NCBI RefSeq assembly: GCF_944324745.1 | Contig: NZ_CALUXO010000076.1 | Span: 1 to 39,206 of the forward strand | From: an uncultured Thomasclavelia sp. | Lineage (GTDB): Bacteria > Bacillota_I > Bacilli_A > Erysipelotrichales > Coprobacillaceae | DNA: 39,206 nt | Reading direction: 5' to 3' | Part shown: in pieces, positions 1-7,506 of the stretch | Position numbering within the stretch: the stretch's first letter is position 1 | Layout: each line of letters begins with the position of its first letter | Position numbers and translations under genes: made by a program | Notes under the pieces: generated by a model | What the model was told of the DNA's origin: nothing | The model's database searches: none | Seen by the model: only the letters and a program-made list of their open reading frames with translations

Positions 1-17
1 TCAGATGGGTGTCTATT

Positions 18-179
18 ATGATTATTAAATTAAAGGAACACGCAGAAACAATAGATGCTAAGAAACTATCAGTAGACCAGAAATATTGGTTGATATTGGA
101 CGGCAAGTTTATTAGTGTTATTGAAGATAAAAACCACAAACAATATTACATTAATAATAAATATATTGAAAAATCCTAG
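18..179 (+). CDS. small hypothetical protein, possibly 5'-truncated
   Basis: This reading frame encodes 53 aa from the first ATG. The frame is open upstream to the window edge, so the gene may begin outside. The product is charged and lysine/isoleucine-rich, with a hydrophobic WLILDG stretch near the middle, and I recognise no domain. Its stop codon lies inside the left arm of a strong terminator, which is the best evidence that something is really transcribed here. It sits next to an 11-bp tandem repeat and several hairpins that look like the edge of an accessory element, so it could be the last gene of a mobile element. That link is an inference. No ribosome binding site is convincing before the ATG at 18, which favours a longer protein. 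Confidence 0.4.
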   Translation: MIIKLKEHAETIDAKKLSVDQKYWLILDGKFISVIEDKNHKQYYINNKYIEKS

Positions 180-206
180 GGTTTGACGCTCTAGGATTTT
201 TTATTT
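169..206 (+). terminator. rho-independent terminator of the 5'-edge gene
   Basis: An 11-bp perfect stem (AAAAATCCTAG at 169-179 with CTAGGATTTTT at 191-201) has an 11-nt loop and runs into T-rich sequence. The stop codon of the preceding small ORF is in the left arm. Confidence 0.8.
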
Positions 207-236
207 TCAAACCAGTAAACTACAATAAAATGTACT

Positions 237-258
237 AAATAAGTAACAAATAAGTAAC
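237..258. repeat. perfect tandem 11-bp repeat
   Basis: AAATAAGTAAC occurs twice with no gap (237-247 and 248-258). One helical turn of spacing suits a protein that binds direct repeats, such as an OmpR-type regulator or the arm-binding domain of a tyrosine integrase. No gene in the window explains it. Confidence 0.6.
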
Positions 259-267
259 AAACACGCT

Positions 268-298
268 AAAGTCCGCAATCTAGTGCGGACTTTTGTTT
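268..298 (+). terminator. hairpin, probable terminator
   Basis: A 10-bp stem (AAAGTCCGCA at 268-277, TGCGGACTTT at 284-293) has a 6-nt loop and continues into TTGTTT. The 10-mer TCTAGTGCGG that crosses its loop and right arm (279-288) recurs at 351-360 beside the next hairpin. Confidence 0.55.
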
Positions 299-324
299 CA
301 AAAAATGAAACAAATAGATATTGA

Positions 325-353
325 AATAAAAAAAGAAAGTCTGTTGACTTTCT
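325..353 (-). terminator. nadE terminator
   Basis: Read on the minus strand, AGAAAGTC (353-346), a 4-nt loop and GACTTTCT (341-334) form a perfect 8-bp stem followed by a run of T residues. It lies about 75 nt past the nadE stop. A second small stem (GCGG 357-360 with CCGC 366-369) stands just before it. Confidence 0.75.
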
Positions 354-428
354 AGTGCGGGTTCTCCGCTAAATTAGTTTGTAATAATATTATACTGCTC
401 CAGTTAGCAACTGTCAACTAGTGAAAAT

Positions 429-2333
429 TTAAATCTTTTCAATTTCACGAATCCAGTCACGAACATCACTATCGCTAGGCATCCGCCAGTCACCACGAGG
501 TGAAAGAGAAACAGTACCTACTTTAGGACCGTCAGGAATACAGCTACGTTTAAATTGTTGAGTAAAGAAACGCCAATAAAATTTAGTTAACCATTTCTTG
601 ATAGTTTCATCATCATATTTATCTTTAAAAGCAATTTTAGTTTTTCTAAATAATTTTCGTGGTTCATCACCAAAACGAACCATATGATAAATGAAGAAAT
701 CATGTAGTTCATAAGGACCAACGATATCTTCGGTTTTTTGAACGATTTGATCATTTTCTTGTGGTAAAAGTTCTGGTGAAACTGGTGTATCTAAAACATC
801 CTTTAAAATAGTTTCGATTTTTTGCCCTTTGTATAGACTAGCAACATAATCAACCAGATAGCGAACCAATGTTTTTGGTACCGAAACATTAACAGCATAC
901 ATTGACATATGATCACCATTATAAGTGGACCAGCCTAATGCAACTTCGGATAAATCACCAGTTCCAATAACTAAGCCACCAACTTGATTAGCTTTGTTCA
1001 TTAGAATTTCAGTTCTAGTTCTGGCTTGAACATTTTCATAAGTGACATCATGATTGTTTTCATCTTGATCGATATCGGCAAATTGGACTCTTACAGATTT
1101 AGTAATATCAATTTCTAAACTAGTTACATTCAATTCATCCATTAAACCTAAAGCATTATTTTTAGTTCTAGATGTTGTTCCAAAACAAGGCATAGTTATG
1201 GCAATAATATCTTTTGAATCGTAATTAAGTTTTTGAAAAGCCATAGTACATACTAATAAGGCTAATGTCGAATCTAGACCACCAGAAATACCGATGACTA
1301 CTTTTTTAATACCGGTAGCTTTTAATCGCTGCATTAAAGCTCGAGTTTGAATATCAAAGACCTCTTTACAACGTTTAGCTCGTAAACTATGATTGCTTGG
1401 AACAAATGGATGGGGGTCATAATAATATGTAGTATCTAAATCGATATCAGTTGACTCGAAATAAATCATCTCATAATCATGACGAGTTTTGTATGTAGTC
1501 ATTTTTCTTCGTTCACTAGCTAATTTCTTTAAGTCTAAATCACCATAAATTAATTCACTTTCAAAACCATGACTTTCATTGATAATAGTTCCATTTTCAC
1601 AAATCAAATGATGGCCACTAAATACGACATCAGTAGTACTTTCGCCATCGCCAGCATTGCAATAGACATAACCACAAACTAGTTTAGCTGATTGAATCGT
1701 AACTAAGGAACGTCGATAATCGCTTTTAGTTGTTATTTCGTTACTAGCGGAAGGGTTTAAAATAATATTAGCACCATTTAAAGCTAGATTTATGCTTGGT
1801 GAATCTGGTAACCATAAATCTTCACAAATTTCGATTCCAAATCTGAAATTTTCATTTGTAGTTGATGCAAAAATATATTTAGTTCCAAAAGGGACTTGAT
1901 TGCCAAAAAAATCAATTATAAGATTCTTTTTTGGCGCTGGTTCAAAGCGTCTAGCTTCATAAAATTCCTGGTAATTAGGAATATGAGTTTTTGGTACCAT
2001 CGCTAGTAGTTTTCCCTGATGGATTACAGCAGCAACATTATAAAGACAATTAAGATGTTGATATGGTAGACCAACAATTACTACGATATCTTTATTTTCA
2101 GTATATTTGACAATTTGTTGCAATTGATTTTTTGCTTCGTTTAGTAATCTTTCTTGATTAAATAAGTCTTCACAAGTATAGCCGGTTAAGCATAACTCAG
2201 GTAAGACTAAGATTTTGGCTTGATTTTGATAAGCTTGACCAATTAATTGCTTAATGTTATTACTATTGTTAGTTACATTAGCAATCGTGGTATCAAATGA
2301 ACCCGCCGCCACACGGATATATCCATCTTTCAT
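429..2333 (-). CDS. nadE: glutamine-dependent NAD+ synthetase
   Basis: This enzyme amidates nicotinic acid adenine dinucleotide to NAD+, using ATP and ammonia released from glutamine, the last step of NAD synthesis. The 634-aa length fits the two-domain glutamine-using type. The N-terminal nitrilase-type amidase domain (about 1-290) shows the catalytic Glu in LPELCLTGY (Glu46), a Lys in VPKTHIPNY and the nucleophilic Cys in IEICEDLW. The C-terminal synthetase domain carries the ATP-pyrophosphatase P-loop SGGLDSTLALLV and GTGDLSEVALGW. The start is supported by GGAGGCGA a few bases upstream. The gene has its own promoter (TTGTCT-17-TAAAAT) and terminator, so it is probably monocistronic. No other NAD gene is nearby. 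Confidence 0.96.
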   Translation of the reverse strand: MKDGYIRVAAGSFDTTIANVTNNSNNIKQLIGQAYQNQAKILVLPELCLTGYTCEDLFNQERLLNEAKNQLQQIVKYTENKDIVVIVGLPYQHLNCLYNVAAVIHQGKLLAMVPKTHIPNYQEFYEARRFEPAPKKNLIIDFFGNQVPFGTKYIFASTTNENFRFGIEICEDLWLPDSPSINLALNGANIILNPSASNEITTKSDYRRSLVTIQSAKLVCGYVYCNAGDGESTTDVVFSGHHLICENGTIINESHGFESELIYGDLDLKKLASERRKMTTYKTRHDYEMIYFESTDIDLDTTYYYDPHPFVPSNHSLRAKRCKEVFDIQTRALMQRLKATGIKKVVIGISGGLDSTLALLVCTMAFQKLNYDSKDIIAITMPCFGTTSRTKNNALGLMDELNVTSLEIDITKSVRVQFADIDQDENNHDVTYENVQARTRTEILMNKANQVGGLVIGTGDLSEVALGWSTYNGDHMSMYAVNVSVPKTLVRYLVDYVASLYKGQKIETILKDVLDTPVSPELLPQENDQIVQKTEDIVGPYELHDFFIYHMVRFGDEPRKLFRKTKIAFKDKYDDETIKKWLTKFYWRFFTQQFKRSCIPDGPKVGTVSLSPRGDWRMPSDSDVRDWIREIEKI

Positions 2334-2354
2334 TATATCGCCTCCATTGCCTAT

Positions 2355-2383
2355 ATTTTACACTGATAAATAGGGATAGACAA
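2355..2383 (-). promoter_or_regulatory. sigma-A type promoter of nadE
   Basis: On the minus strand, TTGTCT (2383-2378) and TAAAAT (2360-2355) are 17 bp apart. The -10 lies about 20 bp upstream of the nadE start codon. Confidence 0.65.
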
Positions 2384-2386
2384 GCA

Positions 2387-2421
2387 AAGAAAAAAATAAT
2401 CAGATGAGAATTCTGATTATT
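2387..2421 (-). terminator. terminator of the MFS transporter gene
   Basis: A 10-bp stem (AATAATCAGA at 2395-2404 with TCTGATTATT at 2412-2421) has a 7-nt loop and is followed on the minus strand by a T run. It overlaps the last codons of the MFS gene. Confidence 0.8.
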
Positions 2422-3589
2422 TATAACGTAAGTCTCTTTTTTTGAATTTGAATTTAAAACATAGGATCAAAGCTAATACGATTGAAGTCGTAAAAACTAG
2501 ATACATGATAGTATAACCATTATTTCCCGGGAAAAGGTCTAAAATGCGCCCACCGACAAATTGGAATATCAAAGCGGAAAATCCTTTGGCCAACATTGAA
2601 GAAATTCCATAGGCACTGTTGACATATTGTTCTTCTACTAAATCAAGGACAATTCTAACCGCCACTAAAGTAAAGACAATTGTTGTTAAGCCTTGAAAGA
2701 AAAAGACCGACATAATCAAATAAGGGTTAGGACATGAAGAATACCAGACAAAGCGAATGATTGATAATACACAGGCAAAAATCATTAATTTTTTATATGA
2801 AATTACTTTCATATAGCGATCAGAAAATAAAACAGCTGGTATTTCAGATAAAGTACTCAATAATAAGGTCGTTCCGACAATAGTAGTAGTACCGCCTAAT
2901 CCACGAATAACTAGAGGCAGATAAACTTGCTGAGCAGAACTAGGTCCTTGAAATAAGATGAAAATTAATAAAAAAATCTTAAAAGATTTATTCTTCCATA
3001 AATGAGTAATGACTTCCTTAGTAGTAACTTTTTGAACTTTATTAACAACAATAGGTTTAGCATCATTCATCATATATAATGAAAAAATCATGATAACTAA
3101 TCCAGCAGCAAAAATATAGAAATTAGCAACCGGCGCTACATAATCATAGACAATTCCACTAACTTGAGCTGCAATTGCATAAAGAATTGATCCCCAGACT
3201 CTGATTGTTCCAAATGGATAAGGTGCTGCGGTGGCTAAACGATCAGTTAACGCGGTAATTCCATTTAAACATCCTTGAGTAAAGCCGTTGAACAAAAATA
3301 AGAAAATAAAAGAACGGGTATAGGCAAACATTAAGCCAAAAATAATTGTTAAAACCCCGGTAATCATCGCTACTTTTTTAGGGCTGCGAAATTTATCCGC
3401 TAGAAAGCCAGTAATTGGCTGAGTAGCCATGGCAAATAAGGCGGCAGCTGAAGTAATCAATGAAATTTCAGTAGCCGAACAATCAATACCTGCTAAATAA
3501 ACTGAGATAATACATGAAAACATAGCCCATGAAAAATAGAACATCCCATTTCCTAAGGCATAATATAAATAACTTCCCCTTTTAAACAT
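2417..3589 (-). CDS. MFS transporter
   Basis: This is a 390-aa integral membrane protein with about 12 hydrophobic helices and a central cytoplasmic loop near residues 180-200, the usual build of the major facilitator superfamily. The loop after helix 2 reads GFLADKFRSPKK, a form of the family's G-x-x-x-D-R-x-G-R/K-R signature. The N-terminal half (LYYALGNGMFYFSWAMF) resembles the LacY/nucleoside-symporter branch (MFS_1_like), so a sugar or nucleoside is possible, but the substrate cannot be read from sequence. The start has a GGGGGTT ribosome binding site. It is divergent from the formate/nitrite channel, and its leader holds a perfect 12-bp inverted repeat that may mediate control. Confidence 0.85.
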   Translation of the reverse strand: MFKRGSYLYYALGNGMFYFSWAMFSCIISVYLAGIDCSATEISLITSAAALFAMATQPITGFLADKFRSPKKVAMITGVLTIIFGLMFAYTRSFIFLFLFNGFTQGCLNGITALTDRLATAAPYPFGTIRVWGSILYAIAAQVSGIVYDYVAPVANFYIFAAGLVIMIFSLYMMNDAKPIVVNKVQKVTTKEVITHLWKNKSFKIFLLIFILFQGPSSAQQVYLPLVIRGLGGTTTIVGTTLLLSTLSEIPAVLFSDRYMKVISYKKLMIFACVLSIIRFVWYSSCPNPYLIMSVFFFQGLTTIVFTLVAVRIVLDLVEEQYVNSAYGISSMLAKGFSALIFQFVGGRILDLFPGNNGYTIMYLVFTTSIVLALILCFKFKFKKRDLRYK

Positions 3590-3633
3590 CTTAAACCCCC
3601 ATAATTTATTATAGATTCTAGCACTCTTATATA

Positions 3634-3670
3634 AATTTCATTTACTTTTTCATTTTTTGTAAATGAAATT
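3634..3670. promoter_or_regulatory. 12-bp inverted repeat in the MFS gene leader
   Basis: AATTTCATTTAC (3634-3645) and GTAAATGAAATT (3659-3670) are perfect inverted repeats with a 13-nt spacer. They lie 45-81 bp upstream of the MFS start, just downstream of a possible minus-strand -35 TTGACA (rc of about 3689-3694). An operator or an RNA stem-loop would both fit. There is no T run, so it is not a simple terminator. Confidence 0.6.
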
Positions 3671-3714
3671 AATTAAAGAATTATTACAACGATGTCAAAA
3701 CGTTTTAGATTTTG

Positions 3715-3743
3715 TTGAACTTATAAAATTTATAGTTTATAAT
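3715..3743 (+). promoter_or_regulatory. sigma-A type promoter of the FNT channel gene
   Basis: TTGAAC (3715-3720) and TATAAT (3738-3743) have a 17-bp spacer. The TTGGAGGG ribosome binding site follows at 3753-3760. Confidence 0.8.
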
Positions 3744-3766
3744 AAAACCAATTTGGAGGGTTCTTT

Positions 3767-4528
3767 ATGAGTTTTGAAATGTTATCGGATTTGGGAATCA
3801 AAAAATTTGAGATGTGCCGCGATGAACCAGGACGTTTTTTCGCAAGATCGGTAGTTGCTGGATTATATTTAGGTTTAGCTACAATTTTATCATCAACGTT
3901 AGGGACGTTGTTATTTAAAAATCATGCTATTGCTTCAAAAATTGCCGTTGCCGCATCATTTGGAATCGGTCTAGTAATTATTGTTATTTTAGGTTCAGAG
4001 CTTTTTACAGGTAACTGTTTTACGACCATGATTCCAGTTTATGGCAAAAAATTAAAATTTCGCCAGATTATTCCTATGTGGATTATTTGTTATATTGGTA
4101 ATTTTATTGGAATTGCTTTAATTTGTTTCTTGTTTGTTAAAAGTGGCAGCAATCAAGAATTATTTAAAGAATATATTAGAATGACAATGGATAATAAATT
4201 AACATTTACGATTATTCAGTTATTTATTAAAGGGGTTCTATGTAATTTTATTGTCTGTGTTGGTGCTTATGTTGGAATGAAGATGCAAGATGATACTGCT
4301 AAGACATTAATTATGATGTTAGTTGTTATGGCTTTCGTTTTACCAGGATTCGAACATAGTATCGCTAATATGGGATATTTTACTTTAGGAATTACTGCTT
4401 TAGGAAGCAGTTATAGCTGGACTATGTTACCATTACATATGTTAATTGCTACAGCTGGAAATATTATTGGTGGTGGTGTGTTACTAGGAGTACCACTATT
4501 CATGATGATCAAACCGAAAAAAAGATAA
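3767..4528 (+). CDS. formate/nitrite transporter family protein
   Basis: This is a pentameric inner-membrane channel of the FNT family, which moves formate, nitrite, hydrosulfide or lactate. The 253-aa length and six hydrophobic segments fit. Family hallmarks are visible: GSELFTGNCF near residue 78, KGVLCNFIVCVG in the middle and the pore histidine region GFEHSIANMGYF near residue 195. The C-terminus ends in a short basic tail. It has its own promoter and terminator, so it is likely transcribed alone. No pyruvate formate-lyase or nitrite reductase lies beside it, so the substrate is open. Formate export during fermentation is the simplest guess for an anaerobe. Confidence 0.9.
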   Translation: MSFEMLSDLGIKKFEMCRDEPGRFFARSVVAGLYLGLATILSSTLGTLLFKNHAIASKIAVAASFGIGLVIIVILGSELFTGNCFTTMIPVYGKKLKFRQIIPMWIICYIGNFIGIALICFLFVKSGSNQELFKEYIRMTMDNKLTFTIIQLFIKGVLCNFIVCVGAYVGMKMQDDTAKTLIMMLVVMAFVLPGFEHSIANMGYFTLGITALGSSYSWTMLPLHMLIATAGNIIGGGVLLGVPLFMMIKPKKR

Positions 4529-4534
4529 AGATCG

Positions 4535-4566
4535 AAACGATATGTCAATGATGTATCGTTTTTTAA
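4535..4566 (+). terminator. terminator after the FNT gene
   Basis: AAACGATA (4535-4542) pairs with TATCGTTT (4554-4561) across an 11-nt loop, followed by TTT. Confidence 0.7.
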
Positions 4567-4589
4567 TCAATTAATAAAGGAGAAGTAAG

Positions 4590-5066
4590 ATGTCAATTGA
4601 GAAAGTTAAACAATATTTTGAAGAAATCAATATGGAAGATCGCATAATTGTATTAGAGGAATCTAGTGCAACCGTAAGTTTAGCGGCTCAAGCACTAGGC
4701 TGTAAGGAAGAACATATTGCTAAAACCATGTCTTTTTTATTAAAAGAAAATCCTATTTTGATTGTTATGGCTGGAGATGCTAAAATCGATAATAAAAAAT
4801 ACAAACAACAATTTCATCAAAAAGCTAAAATGGTTCCTTTTGATCAGGTAGAAAGTATTATTGGTCATCAACCAGGTGGTGTTTGTCCATTTGCAATCAA
4901 TGATAATATTCCTGTTTATCTTGATATTTCCTTAAAACGTTTTGAAATCGTATATCCTGCAGCTGGCAGCTCTAATAGTGCCATCAAATTAACACCAGAT
5001 GAATTATACCAAACTGCCAAAGCGCTTGAATGGATCGATGTTTGTAAAGATTGGTTGAAAGAATAA
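4590..5066 (+). CDS. YbaK/EbsC family protein, probable aminoacyl-tRNA deacylase
   Basis: The 158-aa protein matches the YbaK/ProX editing-domain fold throughout. Proteins of this family hydrolyse mischarged tRNAs such as Cys-tRNA(Pro) or Ala-tRNA(Pro), acting in trans in the cytoplasm. Visible hallmarks are the conserved lysine region HIAKTMSFLL (near residue 45), the IVMAGDAKID strand and the glycine-rich loop GGVCPFAI (near 97). The start follows AAAGGAGAA. The gene stands alone between two terminators, and no prolyl-tRNA synthetase is nearby. The exact tRNA substrate cannot be assigned. Confidence 0.85.
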   Translation: MSIEKVKQYFEEINMEDRIIVLEESSATVSLAAQALGCKEEHIAKTMSFLLKENPILIVMAGDAKIDNKKYKQQFHQKAKMVPFDQVESIIGHQPGGVCPFAINDNIPVYLDISLKRFEIVYPAAGSSNSAIKLTPDELYQTAKALEWIDVCKDWLKE

Positions 5067-5080
5067 ATTGTTATAAACTA

Positions 5081-5116
5081 TATGGTAACTTAGGTGAAAG
5101 TTACCATATTTTTTTG
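5081..5116 (+). terminator. terminator after the YbaK-like gene
   Basis: A 10-bp stem (TATGGTAACT at 5081-5090, AGTTACCATA at 5099-5108) is followed by a long T run. The T run directly abuts the next promoter. Confidence 0.85.
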
Positions 5117-5123
5117 CTATAAT
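5115..5123 (+). promoter_or_regulatory. extended -10 promoter of the two-component operon
   Basis: TGC immediately precedes TATAAT (5118-5123). No good -35 is visible, which is typical of extended -10 promoters. It abuts the T tract of the upstream terminator. Confidence 0.6.
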
Positions 5124-5150
5124 TAAAGAAGTTATTAGTGGGGTGAGATC

Positions 5151-5813
5151 ATGAAGAAGATTTTAGTTTTAGAAGATGACCAAAAATTAAATCAGGGGAT
5201 CCGTTATGCTTTAAAAAACGAAGGTTATCAAACAATAGGGGCATTTACTTGCCAGGAGGGTTATCAAATTGTTACCCAACAGAATTTAGATCTGATTATT
5301 TTAGATGTAAATTTGCCAGATGAAAGTGGCTATCAATTTTGTAAGTGGGTAAAAGAACATCGACCAACTTTTGTCTTGTTTTTATCGGCTTGTGATTTAG
5401 AAAGTGATGTTTTAAATGGCTATGAATATGGTGGCGATGATTATGTTACTAAGCCATTTTCGATAAATATCTTATTAAAGAAAATTGCAGCCATTTTTGC
5501 ATACCAAAAACCTAATAAAAATATTTATCAAGATGATTATTTAATGATAGATTTTGATTTAGGAAAAATATTAGTCAATAATCAAGTCTGTTCGATCACT
5601 CCGACTGAATATCGAATTTTAAAAATACTGATTGAAAATCAGGGTCAGTTATTAACTTATTCATTATTTCTAGAATCATTATGGCAAGAGGGAATTCAAT
5701 TGTTTGATAAACATGCTTTAGCCGTTAATATTAATCGTTTAAGAAAGAAAATTGAGGATGAAAAACATACTTATATTATTAATGTTTATGGGATGGGATA
5801 TGTATGGAAATAG
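5151..5813 (+). CDS. OmpR-family response regulator
   Basis: The 220-aa protein has a receiver domain (1-115) and an OmpR/PhoB winged-helix domain (125-220). The phosphorylation site is Asp52 in LIILDVNLP, with the acidic pair EDD near residue 9 and the conserved Lys in YVTKPF. The C-terminal domain shows the ITPTEYRILKIL start and the RLRKKIEDE recognition helix. It overlaps the kinase gene by 10 nt, indicating translational coupling. The gene order regulator-kinase-ABC ATPase-FtsX permease is that of peptide-antibiotic sensing and export modules. The likely target is the tandem repeat upstream of the ABC genes at 6755-6776. Confidence 0.93.
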   Translation: MKKILVLEDDQKLNQGIRYALKNEGYQTIGAFTCQEGYQIVTQQNLDLIILDVNLPDESGYQFCKWVKEHRPTFVLFLSACDLESDVLNGYEYGGDDYVTKPFSINILLKKIAAIFAYQKPNKNIYQDDYLMIDFDLGKILVNNQVCSITPTEYRILKILIENQGQLLTYSLFLESLWQEGIQLFDKHALAVNINRLRKKIEDEKHTYIINVYGMGYVWK

Positions 5814-6727
5814 TGTTATTGATCATTATTATTAGTTTATTAATAAGTTTAATAATAGTATTGATTAAGTATTTTCATTTAAAGCAAGACATCAGACAGT
5901 TTTCGAATCAATTAGAGAAGTGTTTGGATGATTTGATTGCTGCTAAAACGATAAATGAAACAGCGGATAATGATGATCTATGGTCAAAGATTGCTTTTAA
6001 ATTAAAACGATTATCAAATATTTATCAGCATTCACAACAGGAAATTCAAGACGAAAGAGAACAATTAGAACAATTAATATCTAATATCTCACATCAAACT
6101 AAAACCCCAATGGCTAATATTAAATTATATTTCGAATTATTGAAAAAAGAAAATGATCCAGCTAAGCAACAAAACTGGATAAAACAAATTGAAACTCAAA
6201 TAAATAAATTAGAATTCTTAATTCAAAGTATGATTAAAATGTCTCGTTTAGAGACTGGTACGATAAAAATAATTAAACAGCCTAATTTAATTATCAAAAC
6301 TTTGACGCTAGCATTAAATCAAATTATTTATAAAGCGGATCAAAAACAGATTAAGATAGTTGTTAATTGTGATGAAAGTATTCAATGTTTACATGATTCA
6401 AAGTGGACAAGTGAGGCTATTTTTAATCTTCTTGATAATGCTGTAAAGTATACTAAAGAAGGTGGTATGATTAAAATTGATGTCAAAGTACAACCTTTTT
6501 TTACTAAAATCAGTATTGAGGATACTGGAAAAGGTATTGCTCCAAAACGCCAAGGTGCTATTTTTACACGATTTTATCGTGAACCTGAGGTCCATGATAT
6601 AGATGGTATCGGGATTGGTCTGTATTTAGCTCGAGAAATTATCACGCTACAAAATGGGTATATCGAAGTAAAGTCACAAGTTGGGCAAGGAAGTATTTTT
6701 ATGATCTATCTGCCAAATTGGAATTAG
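5804..6727 (+). CDS. sensor histidine kinase with one membrane segment
   Basis: The 307-aa kinase starts with one long hydrophobic helix (about residues 3-24) and has no extracellular sensor domain. A coiled-coil linker leads to the H-box ISHQTKTPM (His97). The catalytic domain follows with the N-box FNLLDNAVKY, EDTGKGIAP and GIGIGLYLAREI. A kinase with almost nothing outside the membrane usually needs a partner to sense its signal. The adjacent ABC transporter is the natural candidate, as in Bce-type systems, although this permease is not built like BceB. The gene ends just before a terminator, so kinase and transporter are separate transcription units. Confidence 0.92.
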   Translation: MEIVLLIIIISLLISLIIVLIKYFHLKQDIRQFSNQLEKCLDDLIAAKTINETADNDDLWSKIAFKLKRLSNIYQHSQQEIQDEREQLEQLISNISHQTKTPMANIKLYFELLKKENDPAKQQNWIKQIETQINKLEFLIQSMIKMSRLETGTIKIIKQPNLIIKTLTLALNQIIYKADQKQIKIVVNCDESIQCLHDSKWTSEAIFNLLDNAVKYTKEGGMIKIDVKVQPFFTKISIEDTGKGIAPKRQGAIFTRFYREPEVHDIDGIGIGLYLAREIITLQNGYIEVKSQVGQGSIFMIYLPNWN

Positions 6728-6753
6728 AAAAATCACAGTTTTGTGATTTTTTC
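6728..6753 (+). terminator. terminator between kinase and ABC genes
   Basis: AAAAATCACA (6728-6737) and TGTGATTTTT (6742-6751) form a perfect 10-bp stem with a 4-nt loop and T tail. Confidence 0.85.
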
Positions 6754-6754
6754 T

Positions 6755-6790
6755 GTTTGTGACTGGTCTGTGATTATTCTATTTTATTAT
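6755..6790 (+). promoter_or_regulatory. tandem 11-bp repeat and -10 before the ABC genes, candidate response-regulator site
   Basis: Two head-to-tail 11-mers (6755-6765 and 6766-6776) share GT-TGTGA-T and cover the place of the -35 for a TATTAT -10 at 6785-6790. OmpR-family regulators bind such one-turn repeats next to weak promoters. A further TGTGA lies in the terminator at 6742-6746. Assignment to the neighbouring regulator is an inference. Confidence 0.45.
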
Positions 6791-6810
6791 GTAATCATAG
6801 GAGGTAGTTG

Positions 6811-7506
6811 ATGATGAAAGATATAATTGTCAAAACGCAAGATCTAAAAAAATATTATAAAACAGGGAATCAGATCGTAAAAGCTTTAGATGGGGTGAAC
6901 TTTGAAGTAGCCCGACGAGAATTTGTTTCTATCATGGGAAAATCTGGCAGTGGAAAAAGTACCCTCTTGCATATGATTGGGGGATTAGACAATCCTAGCA
7001 GTGGAACGGTTATTGTTGATGGAATAAATCTAGCAACATTAAATTCCAAACAGCTGGCTCTTTTTAGAAGGAGAAAAGTTGGATTTATTTTTCAACAGTA
7101 TAATTTAATTCCGGATTTGAATGTCTATGATAATATCATTTTTCCGTTAGAGTTAGATGGCGTACAGGTTGATGAAGAATTTATTCAGGAACTGCTGGAA
7201 AAATTAAATATCGCCAATAAACAGGAAATGCTTCCAGCAATGTTATCAGGAGGTGAACAGCAGCGAGTTGCAATTATTCGAGCTTTAGCTACAAAACCGG
7301 CGATTATTCTTGCCGACGAGCCAACTGGAAATCTAGATACGGCTACCAGTCATGATGTGATCGGATTATTGAAAGTATTGAGTCGACAATATCAGCAAAC
7401 ATTGATTGTTATAACACATGATATTGATATTGCCCAAATGGCTGATCGAATCGTTATGATTGAAGATGGCAAAATAGCAAAAGGAAGTGATTTCCATGTT
7501 AGCTAA
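6811..7506 (+). CDS. ABC transporter ATP-binding protein (LolD/MacB/BceA type)
   Basis: The 231-aa cytoplasmic ATPase belongs to the family that drives FtsX-like permeases. It has Walker [10 protein letters not shown] (near residue 45), the Q-loop [10 protein letters not shown], the signature LSGGEQQR, Walker [13 protein letters not shown] and the switch histidine ITHD. An in-frame TTG at 6808 lies too close to the ribosome binding site, so ATG 6811 (or 6814) after GGAGG is preferred. The gene overlaps the permease by 11 nt. It has its own regulated promoter region, separate from the upstream two-component genes by a terminator. Confidence 0.93.
   Translation: MMKDIIVKTQDLKKYYKTGNQIVKALDGVNFEVARREFVSIMGKSGSGKSTLLHMIGGLDNPSSGTVIVDGINLATLNSKQLALFRRRKVGFIFQQYNLIPDLNVYDNIIFPLELDGVQVDEEFIQELLEKLNIANKQEMLPAMLSGGEQQRVAIIRALATKPAIILADEPTGNLDTATSHDVIGLLKVLSRQYQQTLIVITHDIDIAQMADRIVMIEDGKIAKGSDFHVS

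Noticed and set aside
351-369. Stretch with GGTTC that resembles a tRNA T-arm
   Set aside because: No acceptor, D-arm or anticodon stem can be folded around it; it is better explained as a short GCGG/CCGC hairpin next to the nadE terminator.
3695-3709. A CcpA cre-like sequence with core AAAACGTTTT between the MFS and FNT genes
   Set aside because: The core palindrome is present but the outer cre positions do not match, and AT-rich DNA yields such cores by chance.
6398-6595. Short ORFs inside larger genes on either strand (for example 6398-6595, 8401-8592, 9179-9385, 10463-10660, 12998-13192, 33310-33510, 36319-36519)
   Set aside because: They lie within well-supported genes in other frames, lack ribosome binding sites and show no domain.
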